Below, piece by piece: positions 16,758 to 25,255 of a stretch of DNA of 64,000 nucleotides. The stretch lies in NCBI RefSeq assembly GCF_900110535.1, contig NZ_FOJA01000001.1, positions 372,001 through 436,000 on the forward strand, written 5' to 3'. Position numbers and translations under genes: made by a program. Source of the stretch: Halobacterium jilantaiense. Its GTDB lineage: Archaea > Halobacteriota > Halobacteria > Halobacteriales > Halobacteriaceae. How positions within the stretch are numbered: the stretch's first letter is position 1; each line of letters starts with the position of its first letter. Below the pieces are notes generated by a model, which was given only the letters and a program-made list of their open reading frames with translations, was not told the DNA's origin and searched no databases.

Positions 16758-17543
16758 ATGCGGGAGTTCGTCTTCACAATCGAATACGAGAGGGGAGTCG
16801 ACGAGGTCATGGACCTGTTCATGGAAAATCCAGAGCTCCATGCCAGAACGACAGCGGTTCACGCGACGAGTGAATCGATGTGGCGTCTCGACCACGTTAC
16901 TGGTTCGAAAGAAGTTCTCGAAGCCTTCGACGACTTGCTCGGTCGCGTCACCCGCGATAACCAAACCACCGGGATGTGTGGGTCGCCCCTCGTAGAGTGG
17001 GACTACGAAATCCTCTCGAGTTCACAGACCCACCGCCTCGTCTATACGTCTCAGAAGGAGGGGACCGGCGTCCACTCGATTCCCCACGTCGCTGCAAAAC
17101 ACATCGGTGACGGATTGCTGATGCAAGCGGAACGCCGCGGAAATCAGTATCAGTGGCGGCTGCTCATGGACGACGAGGAGACGGTGGGAGCCATCTACGA
17201 CGAGGTCGAGCGCGGGCTCTGTGACGGGCTCTCCATCAACGTTCAGCGGTTGAGTGAACCGGAGTGTGGGATTGACAACGGGGTCCGCGAGGACGAACTG
17301 CCGCCCAAGCAACAGGCCGCCCTCGAAGCCGCAGCCGAGCACGGCTACTACGAGACGCCACGACGCAACTCTCTCCAGTCGATCGCAGACATGATTGACG
17401 TTCCGACGTCGACCCTCCAGTACCGCATCACGCGCGCCGAAGCGTGGCTCGCGACGGAGTTCGTCTCGGGTTCGCTCGGTGCCCAACCAGATGATCAGCG
17501 CGAACCAGAAGACATCCCACTCGAATCAGAAGGTGCGGCCTGA
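16758..17543 (+). CDS. HTH_10 (bacterioopsin-activator family) transcriptional regulator
   Basis: 261 aa from ATG 16758 (MREFVFTIEYERGVDEVMDLF). The earlier GTG at 16707 is unlikely because it would lie inside the dyad. The N-terminal ~170 residues are the BAT-associated sensor-type domain with no PAS or GAF. Residues ~185-240 are HTH_10: KQQAALEAAAEHGYYETPRR, then SIADMIDVPTSTLQYRITRAEAWL. The promoter holds the dyad TTGGTACATACCAA, repeated before the downstream gene, suggesting autoregulation plus control of that gene. Confidence 0.88.
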   Translation: MREFVFTIEYERGVDEVMDLFMENPELHARTTAVHATSESMWRLDHVTGSKEVLEAFDDLLGRVTRDNQTTGMCGSPLVEWDYEILSSSQTHRLVYTSQKEGTGVHSIPHVAAKHIGDGLLMQAERRGNQYQWRLLMDDEETVGAIYDEVERGLCDGLSINVQRLSEPECGIDNGVREDELPPKQQAALEAAAEHGYYETPRRNSLQSIADMIDVPTSTLQYRITRAEAWLATEFVSGSLGAQPDDQREPEDIPLESEGAA

Positions 17544-17808
17544 AGCAACCTAGCTGATATGTGACGACGAGATGCAGTCAGACGCCAGTTGATGCCGTCT
17601 GAGGCGTCCACTATGTGCCAACACGGTGAGTGGATCGGTCCCGAGACAGGGAGAGGTGGTAATTGAGAATGAGATTGATTGTGGTCCAGAGTAGCGAGTA
17701 GACGACAGTCTCGAACGCGAACACAGACGGTACGTGGGCTGTGATATACCCGAACTAGAGGTGAGAGCAGGCGAGTACGGAGTGTCCGTACTGGGGCGAT
17801 CTCGTCAG
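17544..17808. other. Intergenic region with one extra dyad, no gene seen
   Basis: No frame looks coding. It contains the inverted repeat GTACGG-AGTGT-CCGTAC at 17775-17791, 17 bp before the TTGGTAC dyad, and a GTGCCAA half-site-like sequence near 17612. Confidence 0.45.
17775..17791. promoter_or_regulatory. Inverted repeat GTACGG-N5-CCGTAC
   Basis: Perfect 6-bp arms with a 5-bp spacer, immediately upstream of the TTGGTACATGCCAA dyad. It may be a second operator or a hairpin. Only symmetry is observed. Confidence 0.3.
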
Positions 17809-17822
17809 TTGGTACATGCCAA
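17809..17822. promoter_or_regulatory. Dyad TTGGTACATGCCAA upstream of the 17868 gene
   Basis: Differs from the 16707-16720 dyad at one base. It lies 46 bp before the ATG at 17868. Confidence 0.5.
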
Positions 17823-17867
17823 GAACGAATCTTTGCTCGTGCAGTCACTACGATGCAGTGAGGAAAG

Positions 17868-18278
17868 ATGTCTCAGAGCGGAAACTCGCTTTCCTCGACG
17901 ACTACAACCCCAAATATGTCACAGGCACAATTCCAGTATGAGGTTCAGGACAACGTCGTGATATGGGACCTTTCGGATTGGACGGGAGACCCCGACGAGA
18001 TCGCAGATATCAAAGAGCAGTGGGTACGGGCTGCAAACAAGTCCCACATCACTGCGACCGTCACGAAGATCGGTGGCAGTCTTGACCTCGGGAGCGACAC
18101 ACAGTCACACATTGCAGAGATCTGGACAGACCTCGCCGAGGGGGCGTCGCTCGAAAAGAGCGCCGTCGTCTCGGACAGAATCAAAGCGATGGCAGTTCAG
18201 TCCAACCTCGACACCGGCGACTTCGAGACCGGACACTTCGAGACGGTCGACGAGGCAGTCGACTGGGCACAGGACTGA
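17868..18278 (+). CDS. Small cytoplasmic protein, STAS-like, unknown
   Basis: 136 aa, acidic, no signal or membrane segment. YEVQDNVVIWDLSDWTGDPDE and HITATVTKIGGSLDLGSDTQSHIAEIW suggest a small alpha/beta domain. The pattern resembles STAS/SpoIIAA-like folds, but this is an impression only. AGGAAAG precedes the ATG at a Shine-Dalgarno-like spacing. An internal ATG at 17916 is the other possible start. It shares a dyad with the preceding HTH_10 gene and is probably its target (inference). Confidence 0.65.
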   Translation: MSQSGNSLSSTTTTPNMSQAQFQYEVQDNVVIWDLSDWTGDPDEIADIKEQWVRAANKSHITATVTKIGGSLDLGSDTQSHIAEIWTDLAEGASLEKSAVVSDRIKAMAVQSNLDTGDFETGHFETVDEAVDWAQD

Positions 18279-18442
18279 GCTGACCACGTATCGGCGGCGG
18301 TAGGCAATACACCAGTTTCAAGCAGAATCTAGAGAACCACTCTGCGACGGTGTTCTGTACTGCTTCGCTGGCAGAGCCACAGCGAGCGTGAAGCGTACTA
18401 GAGTCGATACAACCCGCTTGTTGAACGCTCACTCACGGCCCA

Positions 18443-18449
18443 ATTTTAA
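18443..18449 (+). promoter_or_regulatory. TATA box of the 18476 membrane protein gene
   Basis: ATTTTAA lies 27-33 bp before the ATG at 18476, as expected for a leaderless haloarchaeal transcript. Confidence 0.5.
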
Positions 18450-18475
18450 CACGCTACACGTCCCACTCCTACCAA

Positions 18476-18886
18476 ATGAACGCACAAAACGCAACTCGAT
18501 ATCGGAGTGTTCGAGTCACTTCCTATATCTTGGCGGACTGTGTACTCTTCGTCACCGCACTTGTTAGTGGTCTCCTCAATGGAGTTCCACTCCCCAACGT
18601 GGCCCCAATCCCAGTTCAGGTGGACCTCTCGATTGTTGCGTTTGTCGTTCTCCCGATTGCCCTCACTCTCTCCGCGATCGCACGCGCAGCCACACGAGCA
18701 CCGACAGACATCGTTCTTGGGGCTCTCGCAGTGCCATGCCTGCTTGCCGGTCTCTTCGCACTCTACCAGCACGTTCTCGCGACTCCCGGTATCTACTGGG
18801 GTGGGTTGCTAACACTCGTCGCTGGTACGATACTGGCGTTTGCTGTCCTCGCAGACGCTGTCATCGAATATCTGGTTACCACTTGA
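18476..18886 (+). CDS. Four-helix membrane protein, unknown
   Basis: 136 aa with four hydrophobic helices (YILADCVLFVTALVSGLL, LSIVAFVVLPIALTLSAIA, IVLGALAVPCLLAGLFALY, GGLLTLVAGTILAFAVLADAVI). No family recognised. Monocistronic, with its own TATA box. Confidence 0.7.
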   Translation: MNAQNATRYRSVRVTSYILADCVLFVTALVSGLLNGVPLPNVAPIPVQVDLSIVAFVVLPIALTLSAIARAATRAPTDIVLGALAVPCLLAGLFALYQHVLATPGIYWGGLLTLVAGTILAFAVLADAVIEYLVTT

Positions 18887-19054
18887 GCGGCCCTACCCGA
18901 CCACGATATACTGCCCGAATCAGGTGGACTGGATTGGGCGTCCACGACGCGGAGAATAATCAGAGTGTGATGGAACTCTCTGCCGGTGTAGAATGCACTA
19001 GCAGGGCGTCAAAGCGGCTGTAGTGTATCCCACAGAAGAGAGGAGAACGCTCCT

Positions 19055-20305
19055 CTAGGGGGTGACTGTGTACATGAGAGCACCACTGCCTTTGGTGCTT
19101 CGAGCGGTGAAGAAAATCTGGTCCGACCCGATCGCAAGTGGGGATGAAATCGACTTTCTCGGTGTTGTGACTGCTGTTGTCGTCCGGTCGGAACGCGACA
19201 CTTGGGAAATTTCCACCGCTGCACAAACCAGGACCGAATTTTCCGTGACAACTGGTTGTTTCGATGATCCAAATGCTTCCGCAGACCACCGCCGTTCGCC
19301 TGTCTGTAAATCCAGCACGTGCAGTCCGATGTTCGACACAGGGAGGAATACACGGCCAGCATCAGTATCAACCGCAGGAGGAGCATTAGCATCACCAGCA
19401 GGAGGAGCATTAGCATCACCAGCAGGAGGAGCACTAGCATCACTATCAGTCGAATACTGCCACTCCTGTTCTCCGGTCTCTATATCGAAGGCGTGCAGCA
19501 CGCCGGTCACAACGTCGGTATGGAGAACCAAGCCACTTGCTGCGACTGGTTGACTAACAGCTGACGTTGTGTTGTTTGTCCAGTCGATTTCACCTGAGCT
19601 GGTATCGATGGCAACCAAGCCAGATTCGTCGTTGGACGACCGGGCGGCAACCACTTTGCTTCCGAGGGTTGCTAGTCCGAAGACGACACCGAGCTCAGGA
19701 GACGACCACTGTTTATCACCCGTGTATGCGTCCAAGGCGACAAGATTCTGCCCTGACCCGGTACTGACGATGATACTGTCTTCAACTTTCAGGTGTGTCT
19801 TGTAAAACCCACTACCGCCGACTGACTGTTCCCAGTGGAGTTCACCCGAATTTACGTCCAGTGCAGCGGTCGTTCCGCTCCCAGAGAAGATGGCTGTCTG
19901 GCCATAGACAGATGGCGTCGTGTAGCTAACGTGGTCTGAATTCTGCCAGTTTTCGTCTCCTGTTTCGGGGTCGATCCCGAAGACCCCACCCGACCCGTCG
20001 CCATCGCTTGTTCGGGATATGAGGAGGTTCTGACCTGCGAGGATTGGTGCGTCAGTACGGTCGGCGTTTCCTGCGGTGCAGAGCTGTTGACTCTGGAAGT
20101 CTGTTTCAGGAAACTGTATGTCAGCGAATGCCGTATTTGCCGGGTTCTGGCTTAACATCGGCCAAACCGAGTCAGTAGTGCCAAATTCGGGTTCCGATAG
20201 CGTTGCTGTGTCTGTCTCGTTACCGAAACGAGCACAGCCTGCAAGGGTGGTTATCCCACCTGCGGCGACACCAAGCAGCTCTCTGCGTGATAGTTGGAGG
20301 GGCAT
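19055..20305 (-). CDS. PQQ-like beta-propeller Tat lipoprotein
   Basis: 416 aa. SRRELLGVAAGGITTLAGC is a Tat signal with a lipobox. The body has repeated propeller blades with the W-docking style motifs of PQQ-like/quinoprotein repeats (VFGIDPETGDENWQ, TAALDVNSGELHWEQS, LVALDAYTGDKQWSS, LVAIDTSSGEIDWTN, LHAFDIETGEQEWQY, LHVLDLQTGERRW). The usual role is binding or scaffolding outside the membrane; no catalytic residues are apparent. A 24-bp tandem repeat encodes APPAGDAN units near residue 287-310, inserted between blades. Confidence 0.85.
   Translation of the reverse strand: MPLQLSRRELLGVAAGGITTLAGCARFGNETDTATLSEPEFGTTDSVWPMLSQNPANTAFADIQFPETDFQSQQLCTAGNADRTDAPILAGQNLLISRTSDGDGSGGVFGIDPETGDENWQNSDHVSYTTPSVYGQTAIFSGSGTTAALDVNSGELHWEQSVGGSGFYKTHLKVEDSIIVSTGSGQNLVALDAYTGDKQWSSPELGVVFGLATLGSKVVAARSSNDESGLVAIDTSSGEIDWTNNTTSAVSQPVAASGLVLHTDVVTGVLHAFDIETGEQEWQYSTDSDASAPPAGDANAPPAGDANAPPAVDTDAGRVFLPVSNIGLHVLDLQTGERRWSAEAFGSSKQPVVTENSVLVCAAVEISQVSRSDRTTTAVTTPRKSISSPLAIGSDQIFFTARSTKGSGALMYTVTP
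19374..19445. repeat. 24-bp tandem repeat, three units, in frame
   Basis: Units at 19374-19397, 19398-19421 and 19422-19445. The first two are identical and the third has diverged by a few bases. Each adds eight residues (APPAGDAN type) to the propeller lipoprotein, so copy-number change would keep the frame. Confidence 0.85.
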
Positions 20306-20510
20306 TATACAATCATGAAACCAAACGACGAAAAGAACTTTATGCCGGATACTGTTCAGACGGACCAGTAGCCGGTTCCGTACTCGCTTTCTTCGTGGTA
20401 GCCGTTCTCACCGATAATGGGGGGTATTGTCCGGGTTCCGCCACTAGCCAGTATTGTCGGTGGAATAGCGCCGATTTAGGGAGTCTCTGCGAGCCTCGAT
20501 GCACCGGTGC

Positions 20511-22238
20511 TCACTCGGGCCCCTGCCACCGAGCGACGACGCCGGTAGCGTCGTCGACTGTCGCGTAGACGGTCACCTCGTCGCCGTCCGGGCTCACTGC
20601 CGTCTCGAGCGTGGTGCCGGTTTCGACGGGGCTGTCGCTGGCCAGCGACCCTGTGCGGTCGGTGAAGACACCCGGTGCGTTCTGTGGCCGTGCGACGAGC
20701 GTCTCGGCACTGACGTCTGCGACGACCTCGACAGTCAGTGAGCCGTACTCACCGGAATTGGGCGATTCGTAGCTGAACGACAGGGCGTCTGTCGGAACCG
20801 CCCGGCTGGCTGCCGTCTCGGACAGTTCGTCGGTCGGAACGGACTGTGACGTGAGTTCCCCTGCGGCCCCGTCGTCGTCGACCACGGAGACGGTCACCGA
20901 GTCTCCGTTGGGGTCGACCTGAACGGCGACACTGTCCCCGGTCCCGATGGGGCGGTCCTGCGGCTGAATCTCAGTGTAGCCGCCCGACGCAGCGTCGACC
21001 CGGAGCGCCGCAGCGTCGGTCTCTTCGGTGACTGACACCCAGAGCTCGCCGAACTGCTGTTCACCGGGCGGTTCGTACTGGAAGGCCAGCGCGTCCGGAG
21101 AGACCAGTTCAGCAGCGTCCTCCTGCGAGAGCGCCCCAGATTCGGAACGCTGGCCGTTCGTCAGCCCCAGGCGCTGAAGCGTGTACGTGCCGTCCACCGT
21201 GATTCGGCCGTCGGTTGCACTGACAGACACCGAGTCTTCGACGGCTGCCGTCCCGAAGCGCGACTCGATCGTGTCCCGTCTGTCCTCGGTGCGGTCGTCG
21301 GCACTGAGCGCGAACTGCGAGGAGACGGTGTCCCCGCTGTCGCCGAAGGCGAGTGACGCGAGGCTGTCCTCGCCCGCACGCGGCTCGAAGTGGAGCTCGC
21401 CATCGAACGTCTCTCTGACACCGAGCGAACGGTCGCTGCGCGCCCCGATTTCACCGACCACGAGGTCACCAGCGCCCGCGAGTTCGAATAACTGCGCGAG
21501 GGTCTCGTCGGCCTCGAAGAAGCCAGCGTCTCGTCCGTTCCGACCAGTGATCAGCGCCTGGACGCGGTTGGCGTCTGGACCGACAACGACCGCCTCAGGT
21601 GAGACGGCGACCACCGGCGGGTCGTCGTCGAACGAATCCGGAATCTCGGCGGGCTCGTACTGGTCGTAGCCCTGCACCTGGTCGGTCTGCTCGTAGGCGA
21701 TACCCCACGTCTGGTCTGTGGGTTCGACCAACCGTTCGTCGAGGGTATCGGTGGCGAACGCCCCCTCAGCGACGATTGTCCGGTCGAGTACAGTCACCTC
21801 ACTGACCGTCGATTCTGATTCGGTCTCGGAGGAGATCGCAGACGTGAGCCCGGCGAACGAGAGCTGGAGCTGGCCGAGACCGATCACTGCCTGATTCAGT
21901 CGCAGCGGGTACGTGACCAGCGGGTCTTCGAGTGACTCGTCGAGCGCTGCATCGGACCCGATGGTCGGGACGGCGTCGAGGTCGGCGTACGCGAACAACA
22001 AGTCGTCGGCGGCGGTCCTCAGCCACTCGCCGTACGGGAGGTCAGTCGCCGGGTCGAACGACGCTGTCGTGGCGTTATCGGTTGTGCTGTCGCCGTCGGT
22101 GTCCTCACGGCCGAGACAGCCGGCCGCTGCTGCCATCGCAGCACCGACACCGAGTACGAACCGGCGTCGACTCTGGTTGGGTTGCGTCTCGCCACTGTCG
22201 CTGGTCGAACGCGGAGACGTGTCTGGGGAGCCGGTCAC
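20511..22238 (-). CDS. Large Tat lipoprotein with duplicated C-terminal domain, unknown
   Basis: 575 aa. SRRRFVLGVGAAMAAAAGC is a Tat signal with a lipobox, followed by an acidic Thr-rich linker. Residues ~45-390 form an unrecognised alpha/beta domain that is processed or scored around VVAVSPEAVVVGPDANRVQALI. The C-terminal ~190 residues hold two related beta modules: SPDALAFQYEPPGEQQFGELWVSV and VPTDALSFSYESPNSGEYGSLTVEV align, each followed by a VDPNGDSVTV/VSPDGDEVTV strand. No catalytic signature seen. Probably surface-anchored. Confidence 0.78.
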   Translation of the reverse strand: MTGSPDTSPRSTSDSGETQPNQSRRRFVLGVGAAMAAAAGCLGREDTDGDSTTDNATTASFDPATDLPYGEWLRTAADDLLFAYADLDAVPTIGSDAALDESLEDPLVTYPLRLNQAVIGLGQLQLSFAGLTSAISSETESESTVSEVTVLDRTIVAEGAFATDTLDERLVEPTDQTWGIAYEQTDQVQGYDQYEPAEIPDSFDDDPPVVAVSPEAVVVGPDANRVQALITGRNGRDAGFFEADETLAQLFELAGAGDLVVGEIGARSDRSLGVRETFDGELHFEPRAGEDSLASLAFGDSGDTVSSQFALSADDRTEDRRDTIESRFGTAAVEDSVSVSATDGRITVDGTYTLQRLGLTNGQRSESGALSQEDAAELVSPDALAFQYEPPGEQQFGELWVSVTEETDAAALRVDAASGGYTEIQPQDRPIGTGDSVAVQVDPNGDSVTVSVVDDDGAAGELTSQSVPTDELSETAASRAVPTDALSFSYESPNSGEYGSLTVEVVADVSAETLVARPQNAPGVFTDRTGSLASDSPVETGTTLETAVSPDGDEVTVYATVDDATGVVARWQGPE

Positions 22239-22421
22239 ACGAGAGGGTAGGGTATGCTGGATAACAAGCTCCCGAGCGTGGTTTCAGACCCAGCAACAGC
22301 GACGGACACAGCTTGTCAGGGTTCTCTCGGCCGCGTCGAGCGTGGGAGTATCACTCGCCGGTAGACGAGGAGGAACGTCGTCGGGGGAAGATTGAATCGC
22401 GTCGAGGACAAGTCCCGGGTA

Positions 22422-22529
22422 GTGTCGATAGACGACCTCAGCGCCGAACAGAAAGACATCGTAACGCAGTATCTCTTCTGGACCGCGGTCGCGGTCGTCG
22501 CGGGGTACGTGATGCTCGTCGTCCTCTAA
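22422..22529 (+). CDS. Single-pass membrane microprotein
   Basis: 35 aa from GTG 22422 (MSIDDLSAEQKDIVTQYLF, then WTAVAVVAGYVMLVVL, TAA). A TTG at 22392 would add ten residues. A polar acidic N-terminus and one membrane helix ending at the stop codon, with good coding codons. Function unknown. It lies between the large lipoprotein gene and a winged-helix regulator. Confidence 0.55.
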   Translation: MSIDDLSAEQKDIVTQYLFWTAVAVVAGYVMLVVL

Positions 22530-22598
22530 TCGGTGGACACCGAGGCCGAGGTGACCCAGCCGGGTCGACGAGAAGACTCGGCCAGAAGAACACCGCCG

Positions 22599-22943
22599 CT
22601 ACCCGTCGACCGTCGCTTCGAGTTCCCCGTCGTCGACCGTGACCGAGACGCTGTTCACAGTCGCTTCGTAGCGATTTCGGTGGTTGCCGTCCTCGGCGAC
22701 AGTGAGTTCGGCTGTGGCGAGTCCGGCATCGACGAGCGTGTTGAGGCGACGGTACACGGTCGCGCGGGAGACGTCGAGTTCCTCGGCAATCGACTGCCCG
22801 CACTTGGGTGCGGCAGCGATGGCTTCGAGCGTCTGGCGCGTGTGTTCGTCGCCGAAGAGGTCGAGGAGCTCCTCGGTCGACGGGTCTGGTTGGGTGGCCT
22901 GCGTCTCCTGACTCGGACCGCGCAGCGTAGCGTGAGTCGACAT
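22599..22943 (-). CDS. Winged-helix transcriptional regulator (ArsR/MarR-like)
   Basis: 114 aa. ELLDLFGDEHTRQTLEAIAA then GQSIAEELDVSRATVYRRLNTLVDAGL is a canonical haloarchaeal winged helix at residues ~25-75, followed by the wing (AELTVAEDGNHRNRYEATV) and a short beta tail. Cytoplasmic. The target is unknown; it is divergent from the HalX response regulator gene at 23098. Confidence 0.85.
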   Translation of the reverse strand: MSTHATLRGPSQETQATQPDPSTEELLDLFGDEHTRQTLEAIAAAPKCGQSIAEELDVSRATVYRRLNTLVDAGLATAELTVAEDGNHRNRYEATVNSVSVTVDDGELEATVDG

Positions 22944-23097
22944 ACTACGTTGGACGGCGGAGATCGAGTTGGGTTCTGCTGCCAGCTATCCAGACTGCGG
23001 AACGCAGCGCACTCTAGTTATGCAGACGGCCCCTGTGAGGAAAAGCCAACCAGTTATAGTCACAGAGAGTCGACAGTACGACAACAGCCCTGCCAGC

Positions 23098-23676
23098 ATG
23101 ACGGACTCCGAATCCTCCGCGGACGTGCGCGCTCTCGTCGTCGACGACGAGAAAGAAGTGGCCGACGCGTACGCGCTCCGCCTCCGTGGGTTCTGCTCGT
23201 TCGAGACCGCGTACGACGGCAGAGACGCCCTCGCCGTCGTCGAGGACGAAACGATAGACGTCGTGTTGCTGGACCGTCGCATGCCGGGGTTGTCGGGCGA
23301 CGAGGTGCTCGCCGAACTCGACGACCGCGACTACCGGGGTCGCGTCATCATGGTCACCGCGATCGACCCGGAGCTCGACGTCCTGGAACTGCCGTTCGAC
23401 GACTACCTCTGCAAGCCGGTCGACCAGGAAGACCTCCGGGACGCAGTCGACCAGCAGCGGCGCGTGCTCGCGTACGACCTGCTCGGCGAGTACTTCAGCG
23501 CGCAATCGAAACGCGAGGTCATCGAAGCCGAACTGCCGCCGGAGACACGCACGAACCACGAAGGCTACCAGTCGGTGTCGACACGCGCGGACACGCTGCG
23601 AGAACGCGTGGGCCGACTCCTCAACGACACCAGTGCGCTCGACGCGTTCGAGAGTATCGACCGCGGCAAACTCTGA
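23098..23676 (+). CDS. HalX-domain response regulator
   Basis: 192 aa from ATG 23098. The receiver (residues ~10-120) has the acidic pair LVVDDEK, the phospho-acceptor Asp in VVLLDRRMPG (~60), MVTAI and LCKPVD (Lys ~101). The C-terminal HalX region (~125-190) is a haloarchaeal helical output module without a classic DNA-binding motif. It is convergent with the PAS-GAF-HTH_10 gene, with stops 1 bp apart, and near the histidine kinase at 25256, a possible cognate kinase (inference). Confidence 0.9.
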   Translation: MTDSESSADVRALVVDDEKEVADAYALRLRGFCSFETAYDGRDALAVVEDETIDVVLLDRRMPGLSGDEVLAELDDRDYRGRVIMVTAIDPELDVLELPFDDYLCKPVDQEDLRDAVDQQRRVLAYDLLGEYFSAQSKREVIEAELPPETRTNHEGYQSVSTRADTLRERVGRLLNDTSALDAFESIDRGKL

Positions 23677-23677
23677 A

Positions 23678-25207
23678 TCACTGGCGTTCGCCGTCAGCCT
23701 CGAAGTACGCGTCGAGGAGCTTCCGCTGTCCGGTACGGAGATGGTGGAGCAGCGTCGACCCCGTGATGTCCAGCGAATCACCGACCTCCTCGGCGGTGCT
23801 GCCACGCGGTGACTCGAAGTAGTCGGCGAAGTACGCCGTCCGGAGCACCGTCTCCTGGCGTTCAGTCAGCTCGTCACCGACCTCGTCGCGGAACTCCCTG
23901 CTCGTCGACACCGAGTGTTCCCGTTCGCGTTTCGCTGTGACGCTCACGTCGTACTCTCGGGTGACCGCGTGCACCATCCGTCGAACGTCACTGCTCGCCG
24001 GTAGCTCGACGACGAGGCGGCCACTCCCGGACTCGAATTCCGCGGCTCGGACCGTGCCCCCGAGCGAGGTGACTGTCACCAGCGGGGTCTTCCCGGTCAC
24101 CGCGAGTTCTAGTCGGCTGCTGGGGTCGGCTCCGACGACGCGGCCGCGAGTGATACCCGCCGTCTCTTCGGCAGCGGCCGCCACCGCGGCCGCGTTCGCG
24201 TCGTCCGCCGAGACGTAGCACAGGAGTTCGTCCGCCTGCTCGGCGACGAGCCCATCGAGACTAAGCGTCGTGTCGGCACGTCGACTCAGCGACGCCAATG
24301 CCGTGTCACTCACGTCGAAGACGACCTCTGTCACCGTGTCCGAGAGCAAGAGACTCCGGTTCCGCGCTGCGGTCACGGCGAACCCAGCGACCTCCCCCAG
24401 CGTCTCGAAGCTGGTGCGCTCGCGCTCGGACACCGTGTCGAACTCGTCCGTGTAGACGCCGACGACGCCGTGGACGTTCGACCCGTATCGGAGCGGGATG
24501 GCCAGCGCCGACTGGACGCCGTCTGCGAACGCCGCTCGCCGTACCGGTCTCGGCACCTCGGGGTTCTCGGGGAGTTCCTGTCGGACTTCCAGTTGTCCCG
24601 TGTCGACGGCGACCTCCTCCGGGGTCTGCTCGCTGTCCGCGAGCGCGTCACGGACGGCGTCGAACGTTCTCTCGGTGTCGTCCGCAGCAGCACGGACTTC
24701 GAGTTCGTCGCCATCGACCGCGCGCTCGCCGACCCACGCGACCGTGAACAGTTCGGCCGCACCGAATGCCGCACAGATTGCGTCCGCAATCTCGTCACGG
24801 GACTGCGCACCGACGAGCCCCCGGAGCACGTCTGCGAGCACCCCCTCGACGACGGCGGTGCGGTCGCGTTCCGCCCGGAGGCGGCTCATCGCTTGTTCGC
24901 GACGCCGCCGGTCGGTCACGTCGGCCACGTAGACGGCCGCAGTCGTTTCGCCCGGCACCACCGTCACCGAGAGCCACTTGTCGGGTCCGGGATAGTACTG
25001 CTCGAAGTCGGTCTCGTCGATGGATTCGTCGGCGAACGCGGCGCGTAGGGGGTCTTCGACGGATTGCGGAAACGCGTCCGAGAGGGCGTCCCCGACTGGA
25101 CTATCCGTAACGAGGGTGTCCCGGACGGCGTCGTTGGCCGCTGCGATGATGCCGTCCTCGTTCACTTCGAGAACGCCGACTGGCGCACCGCGAAGGTGGT
25201 CATCCAT
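23678..25207 (-). CDS. PAS-GAF-BAT-HTH_10 transcriptional regulator
   Basis: 509 aa. A PAS domain (residues ~5-105: GVLEVNEDGIIAAANDAV, then GETTAAVYVADVTDRRRR), a GAF domain (~115-280: GLVGAQSRDEIADAICAAFG to FAVTAARNRSLLLSDTVTEVVF), the BAT-associated region (~285-440) and HTH_10 (~445-500: VLRTAYFADYFESPRGSTAEEV, TGSTLLHHLRTGQRKLLDAYF). Probably a ligand- or redox-sensing activator. Its start is about 50 bp downstream of the kinase gene on the same strand, so the two may be co-transcribed. Confidence 0.92.
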   Translation of the reverse strand: MDDHLRGAPVGVLEVNEDGIIAAANDAVRDTLVTDSPVGDALSDAFPQSVEDPLRAAFADESIDETDFEQYYPGPDKWLSVTVVPGETTAAVYVADVTDRRRREQAMSRLRAERDRTAVVEGVLADVLRGLVGAQSRDEIADAICAAFGAAELFTVAWVGERAVDGDELEVRAAADDTERTFDAVRDALADSEQTPEEVAVDTGQLEVRQELPENPEVPRPVRRAAFADGVQSALAIPLRYGSNVHGVVGVYTDEFDTVSERERTSFETLGEVAGFAVTAARNRSLLLSDTVTEVVFDVSDTALASLSRRADTTLSLDGLVAEQADELLCYVSADDANAAAVAAAAEETAGITRGRVVGADPSSRLELAVTGKTPLVTVTSLGGTVRAAEFESGSGRLVVELPASSDVRRMVHAVTREYDVSVTAKREREHSVSTSREFRDEVGDELTERQETVLRTAYFADYFESPRGSTAEEVGDSLDITGSTLLHHLRTGQRKLLDAYFEADGERQ

Positions 25208-25255
25208 CGCAACCGGCCTCTGTGAGCAGTCGACCCGTGTCAGTCGTGCTAGCGT

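Noticed and set aside
18181-18432. Minus-strand 83-codon frame as a transposase end
   Set aside because: It overlaps the true gene at 17868-18278 and has no catalytic motif; resemblance too weak.
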